From positions 2,433,501 to 2,497,500 of the forward strand of contig NC_071669.1 in NCBI RefSeq assembly GCF_028554725.1: 64,000 bases of DNA. The letters run 5' to 3'. The position numbers and the translations under genes were made by a program. This stretch comes from Zeugodacus cucurbitae (Eukaryota > Arthropoda > Insecta > Diptera > Tephritidae). Positions 10,675 through 22,301 of this stretch are shown piece by piece. The notes under the pieces are model-generated. The model was not told the origin of the DNA, made no database searches, and was given only the letters and a program-made list of their open reading frames with translations. How positions within the stretch are numbered: the first letter of the stretch is position 1; each line of letters opens with the position of its first letter.

Positions 10675-11648
10675 CACTGGTGGTCACATAATTAAGGACA
10701 CTCCGTTTTCTTTTAAAATATTGGTTTATTTTATAATTTAAAAGCGACATATTTTTTAAACTTCTGTTACCAAATTTATTATCTTCTAAGGTATAGATTT
10801 ATTGAAAATTTAACGAACAAATTGTTTCCCATCTGAACCAAATAAATTAAACTTGGATTCATCGCTCAACAGTATTTGTTTCCAAAAATCTAAGGGTTTT
10901 CCGATATACTCCCTTGCAAATTTAATACGACTCTTTAAGTTTTTGTTTGATACGTGCGGTTTTTTTTCTTGCGATTCAAGAAGACGACATCTGATGGTTC
11001 GTGTTGATACATCGTTGGTCAGTTGATCCTTTATCGTGCCAAGAATTTGCCTGGAAGTTAAAAAAGGATTCGCCTTGCAAACTCTACAAATTACACGATC
11101 GTCCTTTGAAGTAGTTTTTCTGGGCCGTTTTTTTTCTTATTTTACTCCCTGTCCTCCGTGATGAATCAAAGCATTGTGAACCATTGATTTTGCGCATAAA
11201 AGTTCCTTCGCTACGGCTCTAATGGACATTTTTTCCTTCACGTACTTGTAAATAATCATTTTCCTCAATTCTGGAGTACAACTCTTTTTTCGACTCATAT
11301 CTAACAGTTATTTTATTTGATATTGAATATTTAGTTAATATACAAATGATTTATACAACTTACCGCAAGTTTTTGTGTTAAAATAATAAAAAATCTAATA
11401 AAAAAAAATGGTGTCCTTAATTATGTGACCAAGCACATTCATAATACAATAAATTCATCAAACCGCCGAATTTTAGTAAAAGTGTCTAAATTTGTCACTC
11501 AAAAACGTGCTACATTTTTGAGCACAGTTATAATATACCGTTGCAATTTACAGTGGGTCTCTAGGCGAAAATTTAGTGCTAAAAACATTGAACTGAAACG
11601 CGTGTTTTACTCAACTTTATTTTGTCCCTAATTATGTGGCCACCAGTG
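10675..11648 (-). mobile_element. Tc1-like DNA transposon with internal deletion, 974 bp
   Basis: Outer terminal inverted repeats read CACTGGTGGTCACATAATTA on the left and, reverse-complemented, CACTGGTGGCCACATAATTA on the right. Both are flanked by TA, the Tc1/mariner target. A further copy of the same motif lies inside the right end (11408-11432), about 215 bp from the outer one, as in the IR/DR arrangement of some Tc1-like elements. No matching inner copy is visible on the left, where the transposase C-terminal half is also missing. Confidence 0.88.
10810..11298 (-). pseudogene. Tc1-like transposase, N-terminal half, broken
   Basis: ATG at 11298 (minus) opens MSRKKSCTPELRKMIIYKYV, then KEKMSIRAVAKELLCAKSMV and HNALIHHGG, a helix-turn-helix paired-like DNA-binding region. 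A stop (GVK*) and frame change near 11150 follow, then KKRPRKTTSKDDRVICR and LTNDVSTRTIRCRLLE, the second DNA-binding helix set. Next come FAREYIGKPLDFWKQILLSD and ESKFNLFGSDGKQFVR, which holds the first catalytic Asp of the DDE triad, before TAA at 10810-10812. The second Asp and the final Glu/Asp are absent because the rest of the element is deleted. It is too broken to give long open frames but unmistakable on translation. Confidence 0.85.
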
Positions 11649-11860
11649 TATATCGTATACATAGGTTAATATATGAGATATATGAACAAAATTAAGTGAA
11701 CGTATAATATTGGGTTATAATTTAGCTTGGTGATGAAAATTTCTGAAATCGGTTGAAGAATTACCACAGCCCCCATATGCCATATACCAGGATTTTCGTC
11801 ATTCTAGAATACTTTATATTGAATACATGATCAAATTGAGTGTTGTCTTAAAACAAATTT

Positions 11861-13477
11861 GTGAAAACAGGTTCCTCAAGACCTCATAACTGACCACATG
11901 AGACTATAAATTCACAAAAATATATTCCAATTGTGTACTTGTCACATACACACACATACATACATTTGTATATAGAAAATGATTTCTTTATTTTTTTCAA
12001 TCAAACTACAATCGTAAATGAGTAGTAACCAAGCAGCGTTACCAGTATGAACTGGACTTTATAGTTTTTATTGTACAGGCTATCACTTTACCCTCGTCCG
12101 CGTGTCAGCCGCTGCGGTCGTCGCTGCTGCCGCTTTGTTGTTGATTCTTGCGCTGATAATATGTTTAAGTAGCTTTAAAGTAGTGTAGTGTAGTATTGTA
12201 TTTTATTTATATGTATATTTTCCCCACACACACACACACACAACTCATACTACTTGCTACGATTCGCGACGCTTTTTGCACGCTGCCGTTTAATTTGATT
12301 CCACTTGCCCCGCGCCCCACGCACTCATGCCGTACGTACGCCTGAAGGTTGTGTGTCGTCAAATGGCAGCAAAAACAACAAAAAACACACAGAAGAATTT
12401 AATTGTAAATAAACAAAGCTTCAAGTGATAAGATTAATGTGAGCGCAGATTGCTAAAAATAGCGCGCGACAGTTGTTGTTGTTTTTCTGAGCATACTAAA
12501 TGGAGCAACGTCATAAATTTGTTAGTTTAATAACGACATGCGAGGCAATACGCGTTGAGCGGGTCTAAATTTAAGGAATTTATTTTGAAAATTTTTAAAT
12601 GAACTGTCAAATGCGAACTAAATGACTGCTCTGGTATGTGGCAAACAAAATTTCGGCGCATGCAACAACAACAACAACAATGATTTGTCTGAGAAAAAAA
12701 AACTATTTTGCAACTTATGATTTTGACTTGTCAAGGCTCAAAAATATTTTCGATTTTCTAAATATAAGATCACATAAATTCTTGCTGTTTATATATAGTA
12801 TGAAGAGAGGTAGACAGAGACCAAATTTCGCATTAAATCGTGCTAATCAACACTTAGCGCCAGACAAGTTGTTTTTTTTTTTTTTTTGAAAGAACGGTTA
12901 TAGTAATAATATACTAGATTAGTAATTTTACCACGCTCTTTTTGCGATTTGTTCTCATTTAATTTAGCTCAGCTCAAAGTAATCAAATTTCGTCAGTTTC
13001 TACAATTCCGTGTTGCTCCATTAATAGTCACGCATGGAACGTGACCATCGCGATGATAACAGACTATGAGACCCACATTATTTTTAAATTATAGTACTAC
13101 AACAATATATTTTAGTATTCCTAAGAACGCTGATAAGAACACAATGAACCCATAAAACAAGCATCCAATGCAAACTTGGTTCGTACCCCCATATATTGTA
13201 TGTACATTGGAGTGCATAAAAAAGAAGCGAAGAAAGCTTGCACTGAAGAGGTGATAAGATTGTAGTTATAATATTTATATATATATATGTTGCGTAGTAC
13301 AACAAAAACAACTGTTATGTTATGGAATTGAGCTCATATATGTATTAAAGTAAGTTATAAGCAGATATCTTAATATATGCGCGAATCTTACAAGCAACTA
13401 GTATAAATTTTGTGTTTAAAGGAATGAAAATATTGTTGAAAGCGCTTATACTCTCTTCTATTCAATTGAACTGCTTA
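11861..13477. other. Unique gene-poor DNA
   Basis: No gene is recognised. It holds a (CA)n tract at 12225-12242, a T15-type run near 12871 and AT-rich sequence. The short frames 12638-12889 and 13084-13311 show no family features. Confidence 0.5.
12225..12242. repeat. (CA)n microsatellite
   Basis: About nine uninterrupted CA units. Confidence 0.9.
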
Positions 13478-14127
13478 AGGGGTTATACCAGTTGGACATT
13501 TTCCAAAAATCGATTTTTTTATTTTTTGCTTATTCGATTGTTTATACTCTCAAATATATCCTGTGAAAGCGGTTAGATCTATCTTGTATCTTGAATAGTT
13601 TTGAATGGTAGCGTTCTGATGAGCGACCACTCGCAGGCATAAGTCCCCATATTCGAAACTTAAAACGCGTTTTTCTTGAAACAACATTTCTCAAATTTGC
13701 TGACATCATAACTCAACGCTCTATTGACCGATCGACTGAAAATCCAGCTGAGTATTCTTTAATATATTTGAAATATATACAATGACCTACGATTTTTTTT
13801 CTTTTTGATTGGTTGAAAATTTTCAATTTGGCATTTAAAAAAATACCATTTTTTTACCTAAAATATATATATATAGTTCCTGTAGGAGTAGCAAGGAGCA
13901 TAGGGCCACTTTTACCTAAAAAACGAACTTTTCTTTTCTGAACTACGCCATTTTGTTAATCTTTGATATTTTTCAAAAATAGTAGGCCATTTTATAGGAA
14001 ATATATTTAACTTTAATAACCTTTTTGAATTGTATTGTTTCAGCAACTCATTCGGCCGTACTCATGTCAGCAGTTAGGGAAATTTTTTTTTTTGGAAGCT
14101 CCGAAGATAGCACATAACTCCGTTATT
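13478..14127. mobile_element. Non-autonomous repeat family T (TTATACCAGT ends), left part
   Basis: Begins TTAAGGGGTTATACCAGTTG and runs collinear with 51499-52577 through GACATTTT(C)CAAAAATCGAT, CCTGTGAAAGCGG, CGCAGGCATAAG, ATAACTCAACG and GCAGTTAGGGAA. Similarity breaks at 14127, exactly where the Helentron-like element begins. The right terminal repeat was not found with certainty beyond 15325. No coding sequence is seen. Confidence 0.75.
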
Positions 14128-14161
14128 ATACTCTCGCAACAAATGTTGCTAAAGAGAGTAT
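14128..14161. repeat. Compound terminal hairpin of Helentron-like copy a
   Basis: Outer stem ATACTCTC (14128-14135) with GAGAGTAT (14154-14161), inner stem GCAAC with GTTGC and an AAAT loop. The related end is also present in copy b near 29385-29418. Confidence 0.75.
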
Positions 14162-15325
14162 TATAGTTTTGTTCACATAACGGTTGTTTGTAACACCCAA
14201 AACTAAACGAGTTAGATATAGAGTTATATATACCAAAGTGATCAGGGTGAAGAGTGGAGTTCAAATCCGGATGTCTGTCCGTCCGTCCGTCCGTCTGTGC
14301 AAGCTGTAACTTGAGTAAAAATTAAGATATCTTGATGAAACTTGGCACAGTTATTTCTTGGCACCATAGGAAGGTTGCTTTCGCAAAATCGGACCACTGC
14401 CACGCCCACAAAATGGCGAAAACCGAAAACACATAAAGTGCCATAACTAAGCCATAGATAAAGCTATGGAAATAAATTTTGGTATGAAGGATCGCACTTT
14501 GAAGGGGCATATTTGGATGTAATTTTTTTGGGGAAGTGGGCGTGGCCCCGCCCCCTACTAAGTTTTTTGTACATAGCTCGCAAACCAATAGAGCTATATA
14601 AACCAAACTTTCTGCAGTCGTTTTTTTTAGCCACTTCCTAATACAGTCCAAAAATGAAAGAAATCGGATAATAACCACGCCCACCTCCCATACAAAAGTT
14701 AGGTTGAAAATTACTAAAAGTGGGTTAACTCATTAACAAACAACGTCAGAAACACTAAATTTCACATAAGAAATGGCAGATGGAAGCTGCACTCAGATTT
14801 TTTACAAAATGGAAAATGGTCGTGGCGTCGCCCACTTATAGGTCAAAAACCATATCTCAGGAACTACTCGACCGATTTCAATGAAACTTGGTTTGTAATA
14901 GTTTCCTTACATCTCAATGATATGTTGTGAAAATAAGCCAAATAGGTTCACAACCACGCCTACTTCCTATATACCAGAACTTTGAAGTGGATCTGAATCG
15001 TTTACATTACAATATATAAAGTAAGCACTAGTGAAGATATCGGTGCAGAACTTTGCACAAATACTATGTTAATAGTGTGGCAGCCCCATTCTAAAAATCA
15101 CCGAAATCGGACCATAGGCTTTTAAGGCCCCATACATCGAACACGAGGACCTCGGTGCTTCTAACCTAATATTAGGGTTTCCAACTTTCAATGGACTTTA
15201 TACAATATATATGACGAATATGTGGGTCAAATTGTGTATTATATAATATAAATAAAGTTAAATAAGTAAATTGCGAGAGTATAAAATGTTCGGTTACACC
15301 CGAACTTAGCCCTTCCTTACTTGTT
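14128..15325 (-). mobile_element. Helentron/DINE-like repeat, complete-looking copy a (1.2 kb)
   Basis: The left end is a compound hairpin (14128-14161): ATACTCTC pairs with GAGAGTAT around GCAAC/GTTGC. A (GTCC)n tetranucleotide core follows at 14273-14297. The right end reads TATAAAATGTTCGGTTACAC then CCGAACTTAGCCCTTCC, with an inverted GTTCGG/CCGAAC. These are the structural marks of DINE-1/Helentron-type non-autonomous elements, and the body has no coding potential. It lies in the opposite orientation to the copies at 28, 31 and 38 kb. It interrupts the family T element at 14127. Confidence 0.7.
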
Positions 15326-17289
15326 TTATATATTTTTTTATTAAAATTATATCAAATGCCTATAATTTCACCTTCAACTGTCATCTTTTCAAATACCTAA
15401 AGTTTAAAACGTGTCGATGTTGTTACTAACTATTTTATTTGTTTTCCAATTATTGCCACGTGTAGTCAAATCTACGTCACAGACACTTATATTCACCAAT
15501 TAATAATTGATGCCTATAGCTTATCAGTTGTCTCTCAATATGTAATCTGCACTAACAAATATGATGAACTGAAGTATGTATTTAGTAAATATTAAAATAA
15601 TATTAGTAGAAACTATAAGTACACTTATACGCTTATAGAAAGGGTTGTCGTACTTGAGTTTCTTAAATACAAAAATTAAGCGGTATAAAAATTAAAACCA
15701 CGAGGCGGCAGATAATTAAATATTTTAAACAAAAGTGATATTCACACTCTCCAGCGGTTATTTGTATAGTCAATTGTGTTAGACTGAAAAGCTTATGGGT
15801 CTAATGTAGTCTAGTGCTAAAGTAGTCCCAAATTTATGTATCAGCCTTTGCAGGGAAAGGCTAGAATCACTTATATATATCATTTAAAGAATCTCTTTTG
15901 TAATAATAGTGTTCATAAGACCTTGTCCGCCACTAGCAACGCTGCAAAGCGTCTGAAACTATTCTGCAAATACTTGTTATATGACTAATCTCGAACTAGT
16001 CATAATCTATTTGAACTTTTAATTTGCATTTGAGCGCAAAATCTAATCAGCTCTTACTAATTTTCACAACTACACAAATATTTAATTAATTTAGCTTTTC
16101 GCTTATCATTAAATAAACAATTTTGTCTCACGCTGCCTTGTAATACGTGCGCGCGTATGTGTACATTACGGATGCGGCTGGCGAACTCACGTAACTATTT
16201 TCACACATTTATATATACAAATATATATATAATTTTGCAAATAAATAATATTTATATTTTTTTTTAATATTAAATTTTCATAAAAATAAAAACAAACACA
16301 AAACACTTAAAAAGTAATCATTCTAAATTATCTAAGAAACAATGCTAATTAATTATGTTATCTAAAATTTAACTAATTACTATTGTTTACTACTATTTAT
16401 TCAATATGTTTGTATTTATTTATTATTTTTTTGCAAATGCCACGATAAGCGTAAACGAACGCCATGCACGCTTATAAGCGTTGTAAATATGTATTCGAGT
16501 ATCTGTGAGTATATTTGTATGTACGCTAATCGTCTGTTTTGAATACCAACCGACGTCACTTGTTTACGAAAATTCGCCAAAAAATTCAACACTATCTCAA
16601 AATAGTAATTTATATATTTTTTTTACTATCGAACGTAGTGCCGTCTGATATGAAGGCGGTCGATCAGCGTGCGGCCACGCTTTGCGAATTAACCGACGCA
16701 TGTCTGCAGGCATAAAGTCTGGCAAACTGACTGTTATACTACAATTAAAAAACAAAATTTACATACACACAAACGAATATTTGCACTTAGAGGTACATAC
16801 GGACATACATACATGTATGTGCAAAGCAGTAAGCTTCTGCGTCCAAAATGCCACAGTGGGCCTTTTTATCTAATTCATGTGTGTTTTAATTTGTGATTCG
16901 TCAACTATTTTATATACATATGTATGTATGTCCACTCACTAGTGTTTTTGAGCATGTTTACTACTCGCAAATTTAGGTCACACGTTTTAAAAACACAATT
17001 CTAATGCGCAATTTAATTTCCTCTAATTTTTTTTTAATATCAGAGAAATATTTTTTTTCTTAAGTCCATTGTTTTCGGAATGCTTAATTGCTGATATTTA
17101 AGTTCATTCATGTGTTGGGTGACCAATGAAACCTTAAGGGTTTTGTAATCACAACGATGACTAAGCAATTTTAACATATCCGATTGCATACATACATATG
17201 TACAGGCATATAAAGGTCTCTCGAAGGCTATATTATGGACCTTGGATATCGTAACCCTTACAAAATATAATTTTAAAGTAATATACGTA
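15326..17289. other. Unique gene-poor AT-rich DNA
   Basis: No gene or known repeat is recognised. The first ~30 bases are T/A-rich and might be the lost right part of family T, but this is too simple to decide. Confidence 0.5.
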
Positions 17290-17880
17290 CATACATCGTA
17301 ACCAGCATCAACAACACCAACAATGTCAGCCTCGAAATCCAACGCAGAATCACTCTTGCCAATTGGTGCTACGTTGGACTGAGTACACAATTGAAAAGTA
17401 AAGTCCGCTCTCGACGAACCAAAATCAAACTCTACAAGTCGCTTATCATTCCCGTCCTGATTTATGTTGCAGAAGCGTGGACGAGGTCAACATCCGATGA
17501 GACGGCACTAGAAGTATTCGAGAGAAAGGTTCTGTGCAAGATTTATGGTCCTCAGAACATTGGCAACGAATACCGCAGACGATAGGACGATGAGCTCTAC
17601 GAGTTATACGACGACATTGACATAGTTCAGCGAATAAAAAGACAGCGGTTACGCTGGCTGGGTCGTGTCCTAATGGACGAAAACACTCCAGCTCTGAAAC
17701 TGTTCGATGCAGTACCCGCAGAAAGAAGCCGCGGAAAAGGACGACCTACACTCCGTTGGAGCGACCTGGTTACACTTGTGATCTCCAACTAGCGCCGAAC
17801 TGCTAGGGAAAGAGAGGAGTGGCGCGCTATCATCGATTATAACCAGCTATAACCGGCTAAGCGGTTTCCACGCCAATTAC
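17290..17880 (+). pseudogene. Non-LTR retrotransposon 3' end (reverse transcriptase C-terminal region), broken
   Basis: Plus-strand frames read SLEIQRRITLANWCYVGLST, QLKSKVRSRRTKIKLYKSLI, IPVLIYVAEAWTRSTSDETA, LEVFERKVLCKIYGPQNIG, then a TAG at 17583-17585. The frame continues DDELYELYDDIDIVQRIKRQ, RLRWLGRVLMDENTPALKLF, DAVPAERSRGKGRPTLRWSD and, after a shift, REREEWRAIID. This is the thumb/C-terminal part of an insect LINE reverse transcriptase. The catalytic FADD region and endonuclease are absent. It carries one stop, at least one frameshift and a valine in place of glycine in the usual YGAE motif, so it is inactive. Confidence 0.88.
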
Positions 17881-19734
17881 ATACATACTATATAGGCTCC
17901 TTCCGGTCTTCGATCTCTTTATAGTCAGTAAAAGTTGCATTTAAATTTGTAAAACCGGACATGTTACTGGGGTTCTATGATGAGATCATTTGCTTGAGAG
18001 AACAGACTTTGGGTATACGGGCATTTCAATGATCACAGCTTACAACGTAGGAAAAGAAAAGACGTGACGGCCTCGTAAGATCAAATCAACAAATTAAATT
18101 TCATTTTTTAGCTATGAAGTCTTAGAAGATAGGCTTAAAAAACTTTCGAATCACAAAACGCCTTTGACAGACAGTGTCTAAACTAAGTAAGACCTGAAAT
18201 ACTGGCTTAGTAACAGTATAGTGAATTACTTGACTTACTATGACTCTGAAAGTATCACTTCTATCTCTCTCTTTCTCTCTCCCTCTCTCTTTCCCTCTCC
18301 CCATCTCTCTCCACCATCACTTAGAATAAGTTTAAAGTGCGCTTGATATATAAAATTTGCCATCATTAAATTTCGAACCATCCAATTTCGCTTGTAATCC
18401 AGCTAACTGTACACAAAGTCGGAGACAGACTAAGAATGGCTGGTGTCATGTTCGCTACACGAAACATAAGCAAAATTGCTATATAAACAACAGAGCTGAC
18501 AACAAAATTGCTGCGACAATAACATGCTCGTATTTACAGTGTGCACTAAGCCGTCACACACACAAATAAATATTAGATAGAACCAATGCATAGCCCACAA
18601 AAGATGGGATGGGTATGAGTGAAAATGTGAACTGAAGGAATTTTTTAGAATTAACTGAGAAAAATGAAATAAAAATACAACCGTACACACATACAAACAC
18701 ACACCACTACATCAAGTGAATAACAAGCGGCAACAACAACACACAAATACAATAGCAAATACAACAAAATATAGTGAAGGACAACAACATGTAATAAATA
18801 CGCCAAACAACATGACTTGACATGTGTAAATCCCTAAGCAACGAACACCAGCGACACAGTCAACACAACCACCACCCACAATGGAGCAGCAGACAACAGC
18901 AGTTGCAGGGGAGAGCGGAGAGGTATGAGTTGCAAGTACCTAAGTAGCTGTTTATGTAAAGGACAATGGACAATGGGCCACGTCACTTTATACACAACAG
19001 CAGCAGCAACAGCAACAAACAACATACAACACTAAGCCGCTCGACAATAGATCATGATGTGCCGGCAGTTGGAGTGCCTGGCAGCGGGGCGTTGTGTTGG
19101 CCGCTTAGTTAGTAGTGCAAATGTGAAAGTGGAGCAGCCGAGAGCACAACACCGAACGGCCAGTAGCTGTCAAGTCAAGGCGATGGCGTAAACAGCAAAA
19201 CAACAACAAAACTGTGTGGCAATAAGGCATCGACTGCACAGATTACCAGCCGGACAATTGCTGGGCTGAGTGGCAAAACGGCACTTTCCTCCGCTGTTTT
19301 TTGTGATTTTTTGCAGTTTTGTTTTTTCTTCTGCTATTTTTCTTGTTGCTTCACTGGCTATCACTGTGTGCAGGACAAGTGTATAGTGAAATGCCTGTTG
19401 GCATTGGCTGGCACTCGAACACTTAAAACTTCAGCTTTACAAAGTTGCATGCGCCTTCAACAGTGTTGCCGGCGTTGATGTCGGCGTCGGCGGATGAGGA
19501 ACTGAGCAACAAGGAAGTGGCAGTTAGGCGCTGTCTAGCAGACAGACAGCCAGCCAGCATAGGATAAGATTACAAAAAGACTGACTGGCTGGCTGGCTTG
19601 AAGGCTGAGTGCTTGACTGGCTGTTGGTAGACATTGACAGTTGAGTTAAATTGTTAGTGGAGCGAAAAAATGCAGCCCAAATGCAAGTAGAAAGAAATAA
19701 CTTAAACTTGGACTATATTTAGTTAAAAAAAATT
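17881..19734. other. Unique DNA with pyrimidine tract and leader-like CA/AAC sequence
   Basis: No gene is recognised. There is a CT-rich tract at 18258-18312. From 18700 to 19380 the sequence is rich in CAACAACA and GCAGCAGCA motifs, like fly leader or enhancer DNA. Confidence 0.45.
18258..18312. repeat. CT-rich pyrimidine tract
   Basis: CTATCTCTCTCTTTCTCTCT-type sequence on the plus strand, equal to GAGA-type purine sequence on the minus strand. GAGA elements can bind GAGA-factor-like proteins in flies, but nothing else here marks a promoter. Confidence 0.75.
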
Positions 19735-20125
19735 AAAGGTAATTGGAAAAAATGTTAGAAGAATTTTTGAAAAAATATTTTCGAAATTTTTTTCAATATT
19801 TACTAAAAATTTTTTTAAATTTTCGTTCATTAAAAAAGAGTTCACTGTTGGAAAAAATTTTAGAAAAATTTTTAAAAAAATATTTTTTAAAACTTTTTTA
19901 AAAAAATATTTTTTAAAACCTTTTTCGAAATTTTTTTTCAATATTTCCTAAAAAAATGTTTAAATTTTCGTTCATTAAAAAAAGAGTTCACTGTTGGAAA
20001 AAAATTTAGAAAAATTTTTAAAAAAATATTTTTTAAAACTTTTTTCGAAATTTTTTTCAATATTTCCTAAAAAAAAATTTTAATTTTCGCTCAATAAAAA
20101 AAATAGTTGACTGTCAAAAATTTCA
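19735..20125. repeat. AT-rich minisatellite, ~105-145 bp units
   Basis: Three imperfect units share TTCGTTCATTAAAAAA(G)AGTT, CACTGTTGGAAAAAA and TTTTTTCAATATTT(A/C)CTAA. The CACTGTTGG phrase is at about 19844 and 19987, with a diverged GACTGTC at about 20109. Unit lengths differ because of A/T run expansion. The minus-strand frame at 19723-19941 (Lys/Phe only) is an artefact of it. Confidence 0.8.
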
Positions 20126-21060
20126 AAATTTTATTTTTCAATAAAAAGTTTATCATTTAGTAGCTCCTCAAGTATAACTTTAGTTAAGATTTACTTTTAT
20201 TATTTAATATTTCAATATCTTCAAGCATTTTTGAAGACTTTCTTATTTTTGTTGTTTTTGTTTTTATACTAAACACTACTTAAACCGCTTTAAAGCAAAG
20301 CCAATGTATATACACTAATTCACATTTCAAAGCAAATGCTAGTATATCACTCTTCAAATAAATTTCAAATTATTAATAATCCCCTAAGGCCGCTGGCTTT
20401 GGCCCTCAAGCAGCTGCCTCGTTTACTCTTTTGAGTGCTATTAATTGTCAATGTAATAAATATAATTAAAACTGTCATGCGGTTGTTACTTCATAAGCAG
20501 ATGTTACAACAGTGCACATAAATGTTTATGTAATACATGCCATATCACAGTTTACACACACACATACATATGTATTTACAACCATGAGTATGTATGGATG
20601 TGTCGCTACAAGCAATGTGTCCGTAGAACAATTTTATAATTTATATAAATTTCTACAAGTGTCGCACTTCAGCTTGACTGTGGCGGAGGGCAAAGTAAAT
20701 TAGCTGTCAACTGCATTTGTAGCTAAATAATAATATGACTTTTTTGCAGCTTTACAAAGCAACAACAACAACATACACATTTGTAAATATGCATATATTA
20801 ACTTGTTTTTGTTGTTGTAAGTATATGAGTAGATAAAAAAGGCAAGCGTACACACGCACATACATTTGTGTAAGCAGGCACTGATTAGGTGCTCGGTGGC
20901 GTATGAGTGACATTTGCACGAACCCAAGCAGCAAAACGGCTGTGGTTTAAATGCAAAAGTTGCTCATAAAGCTTTATAAATAGACTGATTTTAGTAAATA
21001 TTAGAAATAGTAGAATGTATATTGCTAGGATTCCGAGGCTTGAGCTGGCCAAGGCTAATA
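20126..21060. other. Unique gene-poor DNA
   Basis: AT-rich with TATG/CACA simple sequence (20550-20590). No coding or RNA feature is supported. Confidence 0.5.
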
Positions 21061-21765
21061 TTAGGTTGACAAATATCTCCCTACCGCCTTTTTGTCTTTT
21101 GATTCTCGCGGCTATATACGAAAAGACGCTATGCATGATAAGTTTGGATATTGCGTTCAACAGTTATAGACGTGTAAATATGGAGTTCACTAATGCGGAA
21201 ATTCGCGCTATTTTAAAATTTTCCTTCGTTAAAGGAAAATCCGCTAGAGAAACGTGGTGTTTTGGGGGATGGTACTCTATCACTTCGAACTGCGGAGGAA
21301 TGGTTTCGACGATTCAGAGCGGGTGAAAACGACACCATGGAAAAGCCAGGATAAGGCGGAAGACCTGTGACGACGGATACCGATCGAATCATGGAAAACA
21401 TCGAGTTAGACCGGCATGTGTCATCTCGTGACATCGCCCAGGAGATGGTAGTTAGTCACCAAACCATTTTAAACCATCTGCAGAAGGCTGGATACCCAAT
21501 ACACCTTGACGTTGTCAAGAAAGTTTGTCTGGACCGAATCAACGCCTGCGATATGCTGCTGAAACGGAACGAACTCGACCCATTTTTGAGCGGATGGTGA
21601 CTGGCGACGAAAAATTGATCACATACGAAAACGGTCGTGGTCGAAGGCCGGTAAATGGTCCCAAACAGTGGATTGACGGCCAGAAAGGATTTGCTGTGTA
21701 TTTGATGGGATTGGAAGGGAATCATCCACTATGAGCTGCTCCCATATGGCCATACTATATTTATA
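21061..21765 (+). mobile_element. Mariner family 1, copy B (3' truncated)
   Basis: The left terminal repeat TTAGGTTGACAAATATCTCC is preceded by TA at 21059-21060. Leader and transposase sequence are collinear with copies A and C up to GAGCTGCTCCCATATGGCCA (about 21735-21755), after which similarity stops. There is no right terminal repeat. A 14-bp deletion near 21255 relative to copy C and other short deletions break the frame. Confidence 0.9.
21180..21740 (+). pseudogene. Mariner transposase remnant in copy B
   Basis: ATG at 21180 opens MEFTNAEIRAILKFSFVKGK, then SARET, where a 14-bp deletion shifts the frame. The rest is readable in pieces: GDGTLSLRTAEEWFRRF-like, a TAA in what should be KPAGGRPVTT, then TDRIMENIELDRHVSSRDIA and QEMVVSHQTILNHLQKAGYP. 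A shortened linker follows, then DRINACDMLLKRNELDPF, a 2-bp deletion, and MVTGDEKLITYEN with the first catalytic Asp. The second and third catalytic Asp regions are missing because the copy is truncated. Confidence 0.88.
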
Positions 21766-21973
21766 GGTTGCTCCTGGAAATGGTAATCTAAGAGCAGTAA
21801 GAGTTTTGTTTGTTCAGAGACAAGATACAGAAATTAATTATAAATATAATAATAATAAATAATGTAGTTAAAGATATTTGTATAGAAATGTGAGAACATA
21901 TTCATGGGTATAAAGAAGAAACGGGTAATAGACCACAATCTCTTTAAGCTATTGTAGTAGTATTATTTTCTTA

Positions 21974-22301
21974 TTAGGTCTACAACTTTGCTTCCGCCGT
22001 TTTCCAATAGATGTCTCTAGGGTCAAGCACTGGTCGATTAAATCGATTTTTTTTATATCGATCTTGAATATTTGTGTCAACATTAACCCAACAAAATATT
22101 TGTTGAGATTTGCTTGCATCCCAAATTTATTCTCAACTGAAAATGTCACTTTTTGAGCCGAATTCAAGACATTTGCGGGAAATTTTGCGCAAGTGCGGCT
22201 GAGGCTCCTCGAATGCTTTCAGATACGTACGGTGAGGCTGTCCTAAGTGAAAAAAGCCTGAAATTTACAAAAAAAAAACGGCGAAAGCAAAGTTGTAGAT
22301 A
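21974..22301 (+). mobile_element. Mariner-derived repeat family 2, 328-bp copy
   Basis: Inverted termini TTAGGTCTACAACTTTGCTT (left) and GGCGAAAGCAAAGTTGTAGA (right) enclose the same body as at 5101 and, inverted, at 51785. Near the right, translation gives mariner N-terminal transposase phrases (see next entry). This suggests a deletion derivative of a full mariner rather than an unrelated MITE. Confidence 0.85.
22143..22256 (+). pseudogene. Mariner transposase N-terminal remnant in family 2
   Basis: ATG at 22143 reads MSLFEPNSRHLREILRKCG, then TGA. In the next frame it continues SAAEAPRMLSDTYGEAVLSE, the helix-turn-helix phrase of Mos1/mauritiana-like mariner transposases. The frame joins directly to the right terminal zone, so all catalytic sequence is deleted. 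Confidence 0.6.

Larger units (their letters stand above)
10285..11860. mobile_element. Old DINE/Helentron-like repeat, interrupted by a Tc1-like element
   Basis: Starts TTTTATACTCTAGCAACATG, matching the terminal hairpin zone of the younger copy at 14128. On both sides of the Tc1-like insertion it carries the phrases typical of this repeat class in the window (TCCCATATACCAAATATTAC, GAAATCGGTTGAAGAATTAC, CCCATATGCCATATACCAGG). The two halves join across 10674/11649 at a TA. It is strongly diverged, hence older than the copies at 14 and 28 kb. No coding capacity is seen. Confidence 0.55.

Noticed and set aside
19723..19941. 72-codon minus ORF of Lys/Phe/Leu
   Set aside because: Artefact of A/T runs in the AT-rich minisatellite.
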